A DNA stretch of 64,000 nt from Microbacterium protaetiae. Its GTDB lineage: Bacteria > Actinomycetota > Actinomycetes > Actinomycetales > Microbacteriaceae. The notes under the pieces were generated by a model. It ran no database searches. It saw only the letters and a list, made by a program, of their open reading frames with translations, and was not told where the DNA came from. The stretch covers positions 3,286,001 through 3,350,000 of the forward strand of contig NZ_CP035494.1 of the NCBI RefSeq assembly GCF_004135285.1, written 5' to 3'. The translations under genes and the position numbers were made by a program. Of the stretch, positions 23,585 to 37,189 are shown in pieces (the first letter of the stretch is position 1; each line of letters starts with the position of its first letter).

Positions 23585-24360
23585 GCGCTCTCCCCCGTTC
23601 TGCGGGTCGGGATGCCATCGGCCTCAAGCGCCGCCTTGACATCGGCGATCGACAGCTGCCGGGAATGGAAGACGGATGCCGCCAGCAGAGCATCGGCGCC
23701 CGCGTGCACAGCGGGCGGAAAGTCGGCGGCGACCCCGGCCCCGCCGGAGGCTATCACCGGCACCGAAGACAACTCACGCATGAGGCCGATCAGCTCGAGG
23801 TCGAATCCCTTCTTGGTACCGTCGGCATCGATCGAGTTGACAAGCAGCTCACCGGCGCCGCGGTCGATGGTCTCACGCGCCCACGCGAGTGCGTCGAGCT
23901 CTGTGGCCACCCGGCCACCGTGCGTGGTCACGACGAATCCTGAGGGCGCGGCATCCGACCGCTTCACATCCAACGAGAGCACCAGCACCTGCGCGCCGAA
24001 CCGGTCGGCGATCTCATCGATCAGGGCCGGGCGGGCGATCGCTGCGGAGTTGACCCCCACCTTGTCGGCCCCCACCGACAGCAGGCGCGCGACGTCGTCG
24101 GCCGAGCGCACCCCTCCGCCGACCGTCAGCGGGATGAAGACCTGCTCGGCCGTGCGCCGTACGACCTCGTAGGTCGTGGCGCGTTCGTCGACGGTGGCCG
24201 TCACGTCGAGGAAGGTGAGTTCGTCGGCGCCCTGGTCGAAGTACAGCCGGGCCAGTTCGACAGGGTCGCCCATGTCGCGCAGATTCCGGAAGTTGACGCC
24301 CTTGACGACCCGGCCGGCGGCAACGTCGAGACACGGGATGACCCGCGTGGCCAGGGTCAT
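23581..24360 (-). CDS. hisF: Imidazole glycerol phosphate synthase, cyclase subunit
   Basis: 259 residues. Uses ammonia from HisH to make imidazole glycerol phosphate. [19 protein letters not shown] has the catalytic first Asp, and the second is in [14 protein letters not shown] 24360 shares one base with the hisG stop (TGATG), so it is coupled; the longer upstream frame is a shadow. HisH and HisA are not in the window. Confidence 0.96.
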   Translation of the reverse strand: MTLATRVIPCLDVAAGRVVKGVNFRNLRDMGDPVELARLYFDQGADELTFLDVTATVDERATTYEVVRRTAEQVFIPLTVGGGVRSADDVARLLSVGADKVGVNSAAIARPALIDEIADRFGAQVLVLSLDVKRSDAAPSGFVVTTHGGRVATELDALAWARETIDRGAGELLVNSIDADGTKKGFDLELIGLMRELSSVPVIASGGAGVAADFPPAVHAGADALLAASVFHSRQLSIADVKAALEADGIPTRRTGESA

Positions 24361-25202
24361 CACAGCCTCGCGGCGTGGATCGGGGTCACCAGGATCGCGC
24401 GTGCCCCGAGTCCGTACAGCGCATCCATCACGCGGTTGACGCTGCGACGCGGGCTCATCACGCGCACGGCCACCCATTCCGGATCGCGCAGGGGCGAGAT
24501 CGTCGGCGACTCGATGCCCGGCGCCAGCGCGACGGCCTGGTCGACCAGGTTCGCGGGCAGGTCATAATCGATGAGCACGTAGCGCCGGGCGACCATGACG
24601 CCCCGCAGGCGACGCAGCAGCGTCTCGGTACCGTCGACATCGTTCGGGCCGGCCACGAGAACCGCCTCGGAAGTCAGGATCTCGGGACCGAACACCTCGA
24701 GACCCGCCTGCCGAAGCGTGGTGCCGGTCTCGACCACGTCGGCGATCGCGTCGGCCACGCCGAGTTCGACGGCCGACTCCACCGCCCCGTCCAGCGGAAC
24801 GAGATCGACGGCGATATCGCGTTCGTCGAGGAACGCATCGACCAGCCCCGGATACGAGGTCGCCACACGAACACCGTCGAGATCGGCGACGTCGGCGAAC
24901 CGACCGGGGGGCGCGGCGAAGCGGAACGTCGAGTGCGCAAAGCCGAGCGCCGCAATCTCGCGCGCGCCGGGCATCCGCGCATCGCGCAGCAGGTCGCGCC
25001 CGGTGATGCCGACGTGCAGCGCTCCCGAGCCCACGTAGGTGGCGATGTCTTTCGGACGCAGATAGAAGAACTCGACCTCGTTCTCGGGGTCGATCAGGTG
25101 CAGTTCCTTGCTGTCGCGGCGACCGGCGTAGCCAGCCTCGGCGAGCATCTCGGCGGCCGTGTCCGCCAGCGAGCCCTTGTTGGGAACAGCTATTCGCAGC
25201 AT
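24360..25202 (-). CDS. hisG: ATP phosphoribosyltransferase
   Basis: 280 residues, the long form with a C-terminal regulatory domain, so it probably responds to histidine directly without HisZ. It catalyses the first, committed step of histidine synthesis. [15 protein letters not shown] at the N-terminus and [14 protein letters not shown] for PRPP binding are clear. It is in series hisE, hisG, hisF, hisI. Confidence 0.96.
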   Translation of the reverse strand: MLRIAVPNKGSLADTAAEMLAEAGYAGRRDSKELHLIDPENEVEFFYLRPKDIATYVGSGALHVGITGRDLLRDARMPGAREIAALGFAHSTFRFAAPPGRFADVADLDGVRVATSYPGLVDAFLDERDIAVDLVPLDGAVESAVELGVADAIADVVETGTTLRQAGLEVFGPEILTSEAVLVAGPNDVDGTETLLRRLRGVMVARRYVLIDYDLPANLVDQAVALAPGIESPTISPLRDPEWVAVRVMSPRRSVNRVMDALYGLGARAILVTPIHAARL

Positions 25203-25244
25203 GGGGGTCTTTCGGTCAGGGAGGTGTAAGGGTGTGAGGTGACA

Positions 25245-25511
25245 TCACAGATGTCGGTACACGTCCTCAAGCGTCAGCCCCTTGGCGATCATCATCACCT
25301 GAAGGTGGTAGAGCAGCTGCGAGATCTCTTCGGCTGCGGCATCCGTCGTCTCGTACTCGGCGGCCATCCAGACCTCGGCCGCTTCTTCGACGATCTTCTT
25401 TCCGATGGCATGCACTCCGGCGTCGAGCTCTGCGACGGTGCCGGAGCCCGTGGGTCGGGCGGTCGCCTTCGCGGTCAGTTCCGCGAACAGGGAGTCGAAC
25501 GTCTTCACCAT
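25245..25511 (-). CDS. hisE: Phosphoribosyl-ATP pyrophosphohydrolase
   Basis: 88 residues. Second step of histidine synthesis. [17 protein letters not shown] gives the MazG-like metal-binding EExxE helix, and [14 protein letters not shown] the second. ATG 25511 gives the usual [12 protein letters not shown] start. Located 42 bp before hisG and 43 bp after rpe. Confidence 0.95.
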   Translation of the reverse strand: MVKTFDSLFAELTAKATARPTGSGTVAELDAGVHAIGKKIVEEAAEVWMAAEYETTDAAAEEISQLLYHLQVMMIAKGLTLEDVYRHL

Positions 25512-25554
25512 GCCAGGGTACCGGTCCGCGCGCCCGCCGCGGACCGCGTGACCG

Positions 25555-26232
25555 TCAGTGGTGGTGTGAGGCCACCGTCGATCGCAGCGCGCGGATAGCC
25601 TGTTCCGGGTCGTCGGCCCCGAACACCGCAGAGCCGGCGACGAAGGTGTCGGCACCCGCCTCGGCCGCCTGGGCAATGGTCGACGGTGCGATTCCACCGT
25701 CGACCTGCAGCCACACCTGCGCGCCGCGGCGCTGGGCCTCGTCGCGCAACCGCCGCAGCTTGGGCATGGTCTCGGGCATGAACGACTGGCCGCCGAACCC
25801 GGGCTCGACCGTCATGATGAGGATTTGGTCGAAGTCGTCGAGCATGTCGAAGAGCCCCTCGACGGCAGTGGCGGGCTTGACCGCGACGCCGGCGCGTGCC
25901 CCGATCGCGCGCAGCCGGCGCGCCAGCGCCACCGGTTCGGCAGCGGCCTCAAGGTGGAAGGTGACCGACGCCGCCCCCAGTTCGGCGTACCCGGGTGCCC
26001 ACCGGTCAGGGTCGTCGATCATCAGATGCACGTCCAGCGGCACGGGGCTGGTCGCCTGGATGCGCTCGACCATCTGCGGCCCGAACGTGAGGTTGGGCAC
26101 GAAGTGGTTGTCCATGACATCGACATGCACGAAGTCGGCCGCCGCGATGCGGGCGAGCTCTGCCTGCATGTTCACGAAGTCGGCGGCGAGGATGCTGGGG
26201 TTGATACGCGCGTCGAAGGCCACGCCCCCCAT
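25555..26232 (-). CDS. rpe: Ribulose-phosphate 3-epimerase
   Basis: 225 residues. Interconverts ribulose 5-phosphate and xylulose 5-phosphate in the pentose phosphate pathway. [27 protein letters not shown] and [11 protein letters not shown] supply the metal ligands and catalytic Asp residues; the second catalytic Asp is in QVDGGI. The C-terminus ends in three His. ATG 26232; 13 bp downstream of the rsmB-like gene. Confidence 0.95.
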   Translation of the reverse strand: MGGVAFDARINPSILAADFVNMQAELARIAAADFVHVDVMDNHFVPNLTFGPQMVERIQATSPVPLDVHLMIDDPDRWAPGYAELGAASVTFHLEAAAEPVALARRLRAIGARAGVAVKPATAVEGLFDMLDDFDQILIMTVEPGFGGQSFMPETMPKLRRLRDEAQRRGAQVWLQVDGGIAPSTIAQAAEAGADTFVAGSAVFGADDPEQAIRALRSTVASHHH

Positions 26233-26245
26233 TATGTCGGCCCGA

Positions 26246-27613
26246 TCAGTTGCGTCGGCGCAGCAGGCTGATGAACATCGCGTCGGTGCCGTGCCGGTGC
26301 GGCCACAGTTGCGCGCGCCCTGATCCGTCGCCGGGGGCCGGCAGATCCAGTGGTGCACGGCTGAGCCCCTGCAGCACCGCCCGAGCATCCAACTGCTCGA
26401 TGCGCTCACCGTGGGTGCGCTCGATCTCGGCGAGCACGCCGGTGGTCTCGGCCAGATGTGGCGAACAGGTGACGTAGGCGACGATGCCAGCCGGTCGCAG
26501 CGCGCCCAGCGCCGCAGTGAGAAGTTCGACCTGGAGCGCGGTCAGCTCCGGCACATCGGACGGCGATTTGCGCCAGCGCGCCTCGGGCCGACGACGCAGG
26601 GCTCCCAGGCCCGTACACGGTGCATCGACGAGGATGCGGTCGTAGGAGTCGGGGGTGGATGCCGCGAGTCGGCGCCCATCTTGCTCGGTCACCGTCACGT
26701 CGCCGGGCACGCCGGCCAACGCAGCGCGCACCAGACCCGCGCGCGCCGGCACGAGTTCGTTCGCCTCGAGCACGGCGCCGTGCGAGAGCGCCTCGGCCGC
26801 CAGGATCGCCGTCTTGCCCCCGGGGCCGGCGCACAGATCGAGCCAGCGCTCACCGTGTCGGACCGGTTCGGCACGGGTGAGGGCGAGGGCAGCCAGCTGC
26901 GAGCCCTCGTCTTGCACGCGCAAGCGGCCGCCCGAGCCGCTCACGAGCGGCTCGGGGTCACCGCTGCCGGCGCGGAAGCCGAGCGGGGAATACGCTGTGC
27001 GAGCGTGCCCGCTCGGAATGCCGGCCAGACCGGGAAGGGCCGCCATCGTCACGCGTGGGGCCTCGTTGTCGGCGTGCAGCAGCGCGTCGAGCTCGGCGAC
27101 CCGGCCCTCGGCCGCGAGGGCCCGGCGCAGAGCCCGGATGATCCACACCGGGTGGGCGGTGCGCAGGGCAAGACGCTCGTCGTCTGAGCGGGCGGACTGC
27201 TCGATGCGTGCCATCCACTCGCCGGGTGTGTCGCGCGAGATGCGACGCAGCACGGCGTTCGCGAATCCCGACGCGGGGCGCCCCGCGGTGCGGCGCACAA
27301 GGTCGACGGTCTCGTTGACGGCGGCATGCGATGCGATGCGGGTGGACATGATCTGATGCACGCCCAGACGGAGCGCATCCAACACCGCGGGGTCGATCCT
27401 GTCGGCCGGGCGGTCTGCCGCCGCAGCGATCACGGCGTCGTAGGTCGCCTGGCGGCGCAGCGTGCCGTAGGTCAGTTCGGTGGCCAACCGCGCGTCGGTC
27501 GACGAAAGCGCGGCGCGGGTGATCACCCGCGGCAACAGCAGGTTGGCATAGGCGTCATCGGCGGCGACCGCGCGCAGCACCTCGAACGCGACGCCGCGGG
27601 CATCGGCGCTCAT
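26246..27613 (-). CDS. rsmB: 16S rRNA m5C methyltransferase, RsmB/Sun family
   Basis: 455 residues. An N-terminal NusB-like RNA-binding domain (about 1-140) is followed by a SAM-dependent methyltransferase domain with LDLCAGPGGKTAILAA, DAPCTGLGALRRRPEARW (cysteine motif IV) and YVTCSPHLAET (motif VI Cys). It likely methylates a cytosine of 16S rRNA. It overlaps fmt by 4 bp. The rRNA position cannot be told from the sequence. Confidence 0.92.
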   Translation of the reverse strand: MSADARGVAFEVLRAVAADDAYANLLLPRVITRAALSSTDARLATELTYGTLRRQATYDAVIAAAADRPADRIDPAVLDALRLGVHQIMSTRIASHAAVNETVDLVRRTAGRPASGFANAVLRRISRDTPGEWMARIEQSARSDDERLALRTAHPVWIIRALRRALAAEGRVAELDALLHADNEAPRVTMAALPGLAGIPSGHARTAYSPLGFRAGSGDPEPLVSGSGGRLRVQDEGSQLAALALTRAEPVRHGERWLDLCAGPGGKTAILAAEALSHGAVLEANELVPARAGLVRAALAGVPGDVTVTEQDGRRLAASTPDSYDRILVDAPCTGLGALRRRPEARWRKSPSDVPELTALQVELLTAALGALRPAGIVAYVTCSPHLAETTGVLAEIERTHGERIEQLDARAVLQGLSRAPLDLPAPGDGSGRAQLWPHRHGTDAMFISLLRRRN

Positions 27614-28530
27614 GAACCGGCCACCGGGTCATCGACTCGCAGGCCCCGCCACCAGTCGGCCGCGGCCATCGCCGGCTTGCCGGCCGGCTGCACGCGATCC
27701 ACGGCGATCGGCTCGCTGGCGGTTCCGACGAGGATGTCGGTGCCCTCGGCGGCGATGCGTCCCGGCGCCAGGCCATCGCCGTGGCTGCCCGGCCGCGCTG
27801 CGAGGATCTTCACCCGGGCGCCGCCCACGGTGGTGAAAGCACCCGGCTCTGGAGTCACGCCCCGCCAGCGGGCCAGCACCCGATCAGCGGGTTCCTTCCA
27901 GTCGAGCCGGCCGTCGTCGACCGTCAGCTTGGCGGCCGTGGAGGCTTCGCCCTCCTGCGGCACAGGCTCTGCCCGGTCATGCGCGATGGCATCGACGACC
28001 TCGTCGACGAGGTATGCCCCGCGGTGCGCGAGGGCGTCGAGCACATCGCCGGCTGTCGCCATCGCCGGCGGCTCGTAGCGCAGTCGGGCGTAGACGTCGC
28101 CGGCGTCGAGCTCGGGCACGAGAGCGAACACACAAGCCCCGAGTGTCTCGTCGCCGGCGATGAGTGCCCGCTGCACGGGTGCGGCGCCCCGCCAGCGTGG
28201 AAGCAGCGAGAAGTGCAGGTTGATCCAGCCGTGCGTCGGAGCCGACAGCAGTGGTTCGTGCACCAGCCCGCCGTAGGCGACGATCACGCCGAGGTCGGGC
28301 TGCGCTGCCTGCACCGCTGTCGTGGCGGCGTCATCCAAGCGCGCCGTCTTGATCAGCGGCAGACCGAGCTGCCTGGCGGCCTCTGCGACCGGTGAGGGCG
28401 TGAGCACCCGTTTGCGCCCGAGCGGGGCATCGGGGCGAGTGAGAACGGCGACGATCTCGTGCGGCCCTTCGGCCAGGCGGTGCAGAGTCGGCACCGCAGC
28501 GGTAGGGGTGCCGGCGAACACGACGCGCAT
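27610..28530 (-). CDS. fmt: Methionyl-tRNA formyltransferase
   Basis: 306 residues. Formylates initiator Met-tRNA using 10-formyl-tetrahydrofolate. RVVFAGTPTAAV at the start, GWINLHFSLLPRWRGAAPVQRALIAGD with the SLLP and active-site His, and the C-terminal OB-like domain are present. ATG 28530 has GAGGAG 5-6 nt upstream. The upstream neighbour priA and downstream rsmB reproduce the common priA-fmt-rsmB order. Confidence 0.96.
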   Translation of the reverse strand: MRVVFAGTPTAAVPTLHRLAEGPHEIVAVLTRPDAPLGRKRVLTPSPVAEAARQLGLPLIKTARLDDAATTAVQAAQPDLGVIVAYGGLVHEPLLSAPTHGWINLHFSLLPRWRGAAPVQRALIAGDETLGACVFALVPELDAGDVYARLRYEPPAMATAGDVLDALAHRGAYLVDEVVDAIAHDRAEPVPQEGEASTAAKLTVDDGRLDWKEPADRVLARWRGVTPEPGAFTTVGGARVKILAARPGSHGDGLAPGRIAAEGTDILVGTASEPIAVDRVQPAGKPAMAAADWWRGLRVDDPVAGS

Positions 28531-28547
28531 AATCTCCTCGCTTCCTG

Positions 28548-30530
28548 TCACAGCTCGGGATCGAGCACATCGACGCGCACCTTGAGTGTATTGCGCGGTC
28601 CCGGCGCACGCCCCTTCGCCGGGCGTCGTGTGCGCAACGCGGCGGTCACGACGGCTCCGCGCAGCGCTGCCGTGACGGCGCGTCCCTGCGCGTACGAGAA
28701 GCGCACCAGCGCCCGCATCGTCGGGGTGCCCTCCACCGCCACCGGGCCGAGAACCGCTTCGCCGGCCAGCTCGGGAACGGCCCCGCGCACTGCCGCCAAC
28801 GCGGCGTCGAGTTCGACCGCGGTGCCCTCGACCACAGCCACACGCACTGTCGGCGGCATCTTCAGCGGGGCGCGCTCGGCGAGCTCTCCGCGTGCATATG
28901 CCGGCTGCGACCACGTCGCCAGCGCACGCGCGACAGCTCCGGTGACGCCGACCAGATGCACCGGCGCCCCGCGCGCGGCCAGGGCTGCGGCATTCGACCA
29001 CCAGCGCAGGCACGACTCGCCGATGCGCAGTTCGCCGGCCTGCAGCATCCGGTCGCCGTCGAGGAGAAGCACCGCACGGTATCCCCCGGCGGCGATCGGT
29101 TCGGCCCCGCGGGTGGCCACGACCAGTCCCGGCTTGTCATCGACGCGGGTGCGGGGGTGCTCGCCGTCGGAGACGATGATGCGCACCCCGGGAAACGCGC
29201 GTCCGAGCTCATCGGCCGTGCGCTCACTGCCCGACGAGGCCATTCGCACCCGATCGGACGAGCAGGCGGCGCACGTCCACCCGTGGGCGGCGCGTCCGCA
29301 CCAGGTGCACTCGGGAACCGCGCCGCGCCGGTGGGCGCGCAGCGGGCCGCCGCAGTGCCGGCAGCGCGCCGGCGTGCGGCACTGCGCACACACCAGCGAG
29401 GGAGCGAAGCCCGGTCGCGCGACCTGCACCAGCACGGGCCCGGTGGCAAGAGCTTCGCGCGCGGCGGCGAAGGCGGTGGAGGGCACCCGTGAACCGCGTG
29501 CCTCGCCCTCGCGTGTGGCGGAGAGGATGACGCGCGGTGACGAGCGGCGGCCGGCCGGAACCTCGCGCAGCCAGCCGGCATCCACGAGACGCTGCACGTC
29601 GGTGGTACGGGTGTGTCCGGCGAACAGCAGCGCCCCACCGTCAAGCTCCTGACGCACGAGTGCCGCATCGCGCGCATGTACCCCGGGGCTCAGCGGTTCG
29701 GACAGCAAGGGGTCACCGTCGTCCCAGCACGCCACCAGACCCATCTCGTGCACGGGCGCGTACACGGCCGAGCGGCTGCCGACCACGACGCACGGCACCG
29801 GGGCCAGAATGCGCAGGTACCCGGCATAGCGGCCGGGGCCGGACTGTCGCGCGTCGACGCGCACCACGGCCTCGGCAGGCACGAAAGACGCCAGCGCCGC
29901 CAGCACCTGCTCCTGATCGCGGTAGTCGGGCACGACCAACACCGCACTGCGCCCCTGCTCGAGACAGCTGGTCGCAGCGGCAGCCAGCAGCACCGCCCAC
30001 GCTCCCACGTCGGTTCCGTCGGGCAGCGCCTCAGGCCAGGGCGGGGCATCCAGTGCGATGCGGGCACCGCCCCGAATCGCCTGCTCCAGGCCCGGATAGG
30101 CGGCGAGTTTCGCGGCAGCCTGCGCCGCGGCATCCGGAGCCACCGCGGGGCGGGTGGGCGCCGGGGCGGCCTGCCAGGCCTTCTCGGCCCGCACCATGCG
30201 CTTGGGCACGACGAGCCGCAGAATGTCGCCCGCTCCCCCGGCTGCTCGGTCGGCGACCGCACGGGCGAGCCGGTAGAGGCGTGCCGGCAGTACTTCGGTC
30301 GGCGAGACGACCGCTTCGAGGTCGGAGAGCGGTCGGTCAGCGGGGTCGTCGACCCCGTACTCGACGAGATAGCCTTCGACCACGCGCCCGGCACTGCGCA
30401 GCGGAACCTTCACCCGCACACCCGGCGTGGCCTGGACGGTCAACTCGTCGGGGATGACGTAGTCGAAAAGGCGATCCAACTGCGGCAACGGCGAGTCCAC
30501 GAGCACGCGTGCCACGCGGCGCGCGGCCAT
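28548..30530 (-). CDS. priA: PriA-like primosomal protein without Walker A
   Basis: 660 residues. It has the PriA N-terminal 3' DNA-binding domain (RVLVDSPLPQLDRLFDYVIP) and the four-pair zinc-binding cysteines (CAQCRTPARCRHCGG ... CTWCG ... CAAC), but the helicase core lacks a GxGKT Walker A and a DExH motif. This is the usual state in actinobacteria, where the protein is thought to restart replication without helicase activity, so it is not a damaged gene. ATG 30530, one base after the metK stop; the open frame to 30755 is antisense to metK. Confidence 0.88.
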   Translation of the reverse strand: MAARRVARVLVDSPLPQLDRLFDYVIPDELTVQATPGVRVKVPLRSAGRVVEGYLVEYGVDDPADRPLSDLEAVVSPTEVLPARLYRLARAVADRAAGGAGDILRLVVPKRMVRAEKAWQAAPAPTRPAVAPDAAAQAAAKLAAYPGLEQAIRGGARIALDAPPWPEALPDGTDVGAWAVLLAAAATSCLEQGRSAVLVVPDYRDQEQVLAALASFVPAEAVVRVDARQSGPGRYAGYLRILAPVPCVVVGSRSAVYAPVHEMGLVACWDDGDPLLSEPLSPGVHARDAALVRQELDGGALLFAGHTRTTDVQRLVDAGWLREVPAGRRSSPRVILSATREGEARGSRVPSTAFAAAREALATGPVLVQVARPGFAPSLVCAQCRTPARCRHCGGPLRAHRRGAVPECTWCGRAAHGWTCAACSSDRVRMASSGSERTADELGRAFPGVRIIVSDGEHPRTRVDDKPGLVVATRGAEPIAAGGYRAVLLLDGDRMLQAGELRIGESCLRWWSNAAALAARGAPVHLVGVTGAVARALATWSQPAYARGELAERAPLKMPPTVRVAVVEGTAVELDAALAAVRGAVPELAGEAVLGPVAVEGTPTMRALVRFSYAQGRAVTAALRGAVVTAALRTRRPAKGRAPGPRNTLKVRVDVLDPEL

Positions 30531-30531
30531 G

Positions 30532-31728
30532 TCAGACCCCGGCGGCGCGGCGCAGCTCGTCGACCCGGGAGGTCTGCTCCCAGGTGAAATCGGGCAGCTC
30601 GCGCCCGAAGTGCCCATAGGCTGCGGTGCGCGCGTAGATCGGGCGCAGCAGGTCAAGCTGCTCGATGATGGCGCGCGGGCGCAGGTCGAACACCTCACGG
30701 ATGGCGGCGGTGATCTTCTCGTCCGAGATCGTTCCGGTGCCGAACGTCTCGACATACAGGCCGACCGGACTGGCCTTGCCGATCGCGTACGCCACCTGCA
30801 GCTCGAGGCGCTCGGCGAAACCGGCGGCCACCGCGTTCTTGGCGACCCATCGCATTGCGTAGGCGCCCGAGCGGTCGACCTTCGACGGGTCTTTGCCGCT
30901 GAAGGCTCCCCCGCCGTGGCGTGCCGCCCCGCCGTACGTGTCGATGATGATCTTTCGGCCGGTCAGCCCGGCATCGCCCTTCGGCCCGCCCGTCACGAAG
31001 GGGCCGGCGGGGTTGATGTAGAACGCTGTGTTCGAGGCATCCAGCCCGGTGGTGGCCAGAATGGGATCGATCACCTCTGCGCGCACGGCGGCGCGCAGCG
31101 CCGGCATGGAGATATCGGGGTGGTGCTGTGTGGAGAGCACCACGGTCTCGATCGTGCGCGGCACCGCCCCCTCGAACCCGACGGTGACCTGCGTCTTGCC
31201 GTCGGGGCGCAGGAACGGCAGCGCGCCCGAGCGGCGCGCCTGCGCGAGCCGTTCGGCAAGACGGTGGGCCGTCCATGCCGTGATCGGCATGAGCTGCGGC
31301 GTCTCGGTCGTGGCGTAGCCGAACATGATGCCCTGGTCGCCGGCGCCGAGTTCGTCGATCGGGTCGGTCGACCCGTTGTCGCGGTGTTCGAGGGCGCGAT
31401 CGACGCCGTGCGCGATGTCGCTGGACTGCTCGCCGATCGACACGCTCACCCCGCACGAATCGCCGTCGAAGCCCGTCTCGCTGGAGGTGTAGCCGATTCT
31501 GTTCACGACGTCGCGCACCGTGCCGGGCACATCGACCCAGGCCTCGGTGCGCACTTCACCGGCCACATGCACGAGGCCGGTGGTGACCATCGTCTCGACC
31601 GCCACTCGGCTGCTCGGGTCTTTGGCGAGCAGTTGATCGAGGATGCTGTCGGAGATCTGATCACAGATCTTGTCGGGATGCCCCTCGGTGACGGACTCGG
31701 ACGTGAACAGGCGAAGCTGCGTCATCAT
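30532..31728 (-). CDS. metK: S-adenosylmethionine synthetase
   Basis: 398 residues. Makes SAM from methionine and [38 protein letters not shown] and [19 protein letters not shown] loops ([14 protein letters not shown] here) contain the ATP, Mg and K ligands. Two adjacent ATGs at 31728 and 31725; GGGAG just upstream favours either. It precedes priA, one base apart, and follows rpoZ by 88 bp. Confidence 0.98.
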   Translation of the reverse strand: MMTQLRLFTSESVTEGHPDKICDQISDSILDQLLAKDPSSRVAVETMVTTGLVHVAGEVRTEAWVDVPGTVRDVVNRIGYTSSETGFDGDSCGVSVSIGEQSSDIAHGVDRALEHRDNGSTDPIDELGAGDQGIMFGYATTETPQLMPITAWTAHRLAERLAQARRSGALPFLRPDGKTQVTVGFEGAVPRTIETVVLSTQHHPDISMPALRAAVRAEVIDPILATTGLDASNTAFYINPAGPFVTGGPKGDAGLTGRKIIIDTYGGAARHGGGAFSGKDPSKVDRSGAYAMRWVAKNAVAAGFAERLELQVAYAIGKASPVGLYVETFGTGTISDEKITAAIREVFDLRPRAIIEQLDLLRPIYARTAAYGHFGRELPDFTWEQTSRVDELRRAAGV

Positions 31729-31816
31729 GCTCCCAGGGTGCGAAGGCGGACGGGCACCAGTATGCCCCCGGCATCCGACACGGCGGGCGCCGGGGGCTCT
31801 GAATGACGGTGGATGA

Positions 31817-32071
31817 CTACTCGACCGGACGCAGGCGGAGCTTGTCCTCGTTGATCTCGTGCAAGGCGATGGTCAACGGCTTGTCTTCAACGGTGGAGTC
31901 CACGAGCGGTCCGACGTTGTCGAAGAGGTTGCCTTCGTGCAGATCGGAGTAGTAGTCGTTGATCTGACGGGCACGCTTGGATGCGTAGATGACGAGCTGG
32001 TACTTCGAATCGACCTTCTCGAGAAGGCTGTCGATCGGGGGCTCGATGATGCCCTGGTTGCTTCCGGCCAT
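31817..32071 (-). CDS. rpoZ: RNA polymerase omega subunit
   Basis: 84 residues. Helps assemble RNA polymerase. The [18 protein letters not shown] segment is the conserved beta'-binding core. ATG 32071 has CAGGAGG with 7-nt spacing. Lies in the usual gmk-rpoZ-metK order, with a 105-bp gap after the guanylate kinase gene. Confidence 0.95.
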   Translation of the reverse strand: MAGSNQGIIEPPIDSLLEKVDSKYQLVIYASKRARQINDYYSDLHEGNLFDNVGPLVDSTVEDKPLTIALHEINEDKLRLRPVE

Positions 32072-32176
32072 GGGAAAACCTCCTGGTTGAGGGCGGATGC
32101 CGCACCGGTGGGTGCGGAAATCGTGGCGCGGACGACGCGCGATGACCCATTCTACCGGGTGCGCGTCACCGCCGGC

Positions 32177-33073
32177 TCAGCGTGCGAGGGCGGCGACCTC
32201 GGCGGCGGCGCGGGTGACGTCGTCGTTGACGACGCGATAGTCGAATTCGCCCTGTGCGGCCAGCTCGACCTTGGCTGTGCGCAGACGCCGCGAACGCTCT
32301 TCGGCGTCTTCGGTGCCACGCCCGATCAGCCGTTGCACGAGTTCGTCCCAACTCGGCGGCAGCAGGAACACGAGGGTGGCCGACGGGTCGGCCGCGCGCA
32401 CCTGTCGGGCTCCCTGCAGGTCGATCTCCAGCAGCACCGAGCGGCCCGCAGCCAGCGCACGCTCGATAGGCATGCGCGGCGTGCCGTAACGGTACTTGTT
32501 GTGCACGGTGGCGTGTTCGAGCAGCTCCCCGCCGGCGATCATGCGGTCGAAGGCCGCGTCATCGACGAAGTAGTAGTGCTCGCCGTCGACTTCTCCGGGC
32601 CGGGGCGGCCGGGTGGTCGCCGACACCGAGAGCAGGATGTCGGGGTGGTTCTGCTTGACGCAGGCCGCCACGGTTCCCTTGCCCACGGCGGTCGGGCCGG
32701 CCAGCACGAGCAGCCGGCTGCGGGCCGCGCGCGGCGCCGGCTCGGGGAACCTGCCGTCCAGCCACGATCCCAGCGCCCGCCGCTGCCGCACGCCCAGGCC
32801 GCCCAGCCGCTTGACCGGCGATATCTCGAGCCGTGCGAGGATCCGGTCGCGCTTGCCCTCGCCGATCGCCGGAAGTGCGGTGAGAAAATCGGTGATCCGC
32901 AGCGTTCCGGCCGCCGAGGCGGCGTCGGCCACCGCGCGCCGCATCGCGTCTTGTGGGGTGACCACGCGCGTCGTCAGATCGCGTTTGAGGCTCGCCCGCG
33001 CGCGTCGCGCGGCGATCGCCTTCTGCGATGCTGCGATCCTGTCGACCTCGGGGGGATGCTTGGCGTCAGCCAC
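32177..33073 (-). CDS. gmk: mIHF-guanylate kinase fusion
   Basis: 298 residues. Residues 10-105 (AARRARASLKRDL ... LTALPAIGEGKRDRILARLEIS ... GLGVRQRRAL) match the actinobacterial integration host factor, a DNA-bending H2TH-type protein. After a short Pro/Ala-rich linker, residues 120-298 are guanylate kinase (Walker A GPTAVGKGT at 126-134; GMP-binding SATTRPPRPGE). In many actinobacteria mihF and gmk are separate neighbours. GTG 33073 has GAGGAG 7 nt upstream and overlaps the pyrF stop by 8 bp. Domain order suggests a nucleoid-associated kinase; the effect of the fusion is unknown. Confidence 0.9.
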   Translation of the reverse strand: MADAKHPPEVDRIAASQKAIAARRARASLKRDLTTRVVTPQDAMRRAVADAASAAGTLRITDFLTALPAIGEGKRDRILARLEISPVKRLGGLGVRQRRALGSWLDGRFPEPAPRAARSRLLVLAGPTAVGKGTVAACVKQNHPDILLSVSATTRPPRPGEVDGEHYYFVDDAAFDRMIAGGELLEHATVHNKYRYGTPRMPIERALAAGRSVLLEIDLQGARQVRAADPSATLVFLLPPSWDELVQRLIGRGTEDAEERSRRLRTAKVELAAQGEFDYRVVNDDVTRAAAEVAALAR

Positions 33074-33895
33074 GGACGTACTCCTCTGCGCGCCTGGATA
33101 TGTGTGCGGCCAACCGGTCGGGCCCGGCGGCCAGGATACTGCGGCTCTCGCTGGCGATGACCGTCGGGGCCGCGGCCCCGAATCGCTCGGTGAGCTGGGT
33201 GGGTTCGGCGCCCTGATGCCCGAAGCCCGGTGCGAGGATCGGGGTCGGCGGGGCGGGCACCCGAAGACCGGCCGCCTGCCACTCCACGGTCGCACCGACC
33301 ACGAACCCGAGGTCTGCCCACTGCCCGGCAGTGGTGCGCTGGGCGTTGCGCTCCGAAACCTCGGCGATGACGTGCGCCGAGACGGTGTCCCCGCTCTGAA
33401 GCAGGGCGCGCTGCTGGCCGAACGCATCGGCGTTGCTCGTCGCGGCGAGCACCAGCACACCCTTGTCGGATCTCTCCGCCAGGGCGAAGGCGCCCGAAAG
33501 CGCCTCCACGCCCAGGAAGGGGCTGGCGGTCAGAGCGTCTGCCTCCAGTGGCGATCCGGGGGTGAGCCAGGCCTGCGCGTAGGCATCCATCGTCGATCCG
33601 ATGTCGCCGCGCTTCGCGTCGGCGATCACCACCAGGCCCGCGTCGCGTCCAGCGCGCAGCACGTCTTCGAGTGCCGCGAATCCCGCGGCTCCGTACCGTT
33701 CGAAAAACGATACCTGCGGCTTGACGATGCCTACGTGGCCGGCGGCGGCCTCGACCACCCGCAGGCCGAACTCGCGGGCCCCCGCAGCCGTGGCATCCAT
33801 CCCCCACGAGCTCAGCAGGGCCGCGTGCGGGTCGATGCCCACGCACAGATGACCGTACTGCGCGATGGCTGCGCGCACGCGTTCGCCGAAGCCGG

Positions 33896-33899
<4 letters not shown>
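33066..33899 (-). CDS. pyrF: Orotidine 5'-phosphate decarboxylase
   Basis: 277 residues, the longer actinobacterial class. Last step of UMP synthesis. [27 protein letters not shown] and [17 protein letters not shown] with the catalytic Asp-Lys-x-x-Asp, and the later [14 protein letters not shown] 33899 overlaps the carB stop by 4 bp. Confidence 0.96.

Positions 33900-37188
<3,289 letters not shown>

Positions 37189-37189
<1 letters not shown>

Noticed and set aside
28548..30530. priA as a decayed gene because helicase motifs are missing
   Set aside because: Missing Walker motifs are normal in actinobacterial PriA, and the zinc cysteines and frame are intact.
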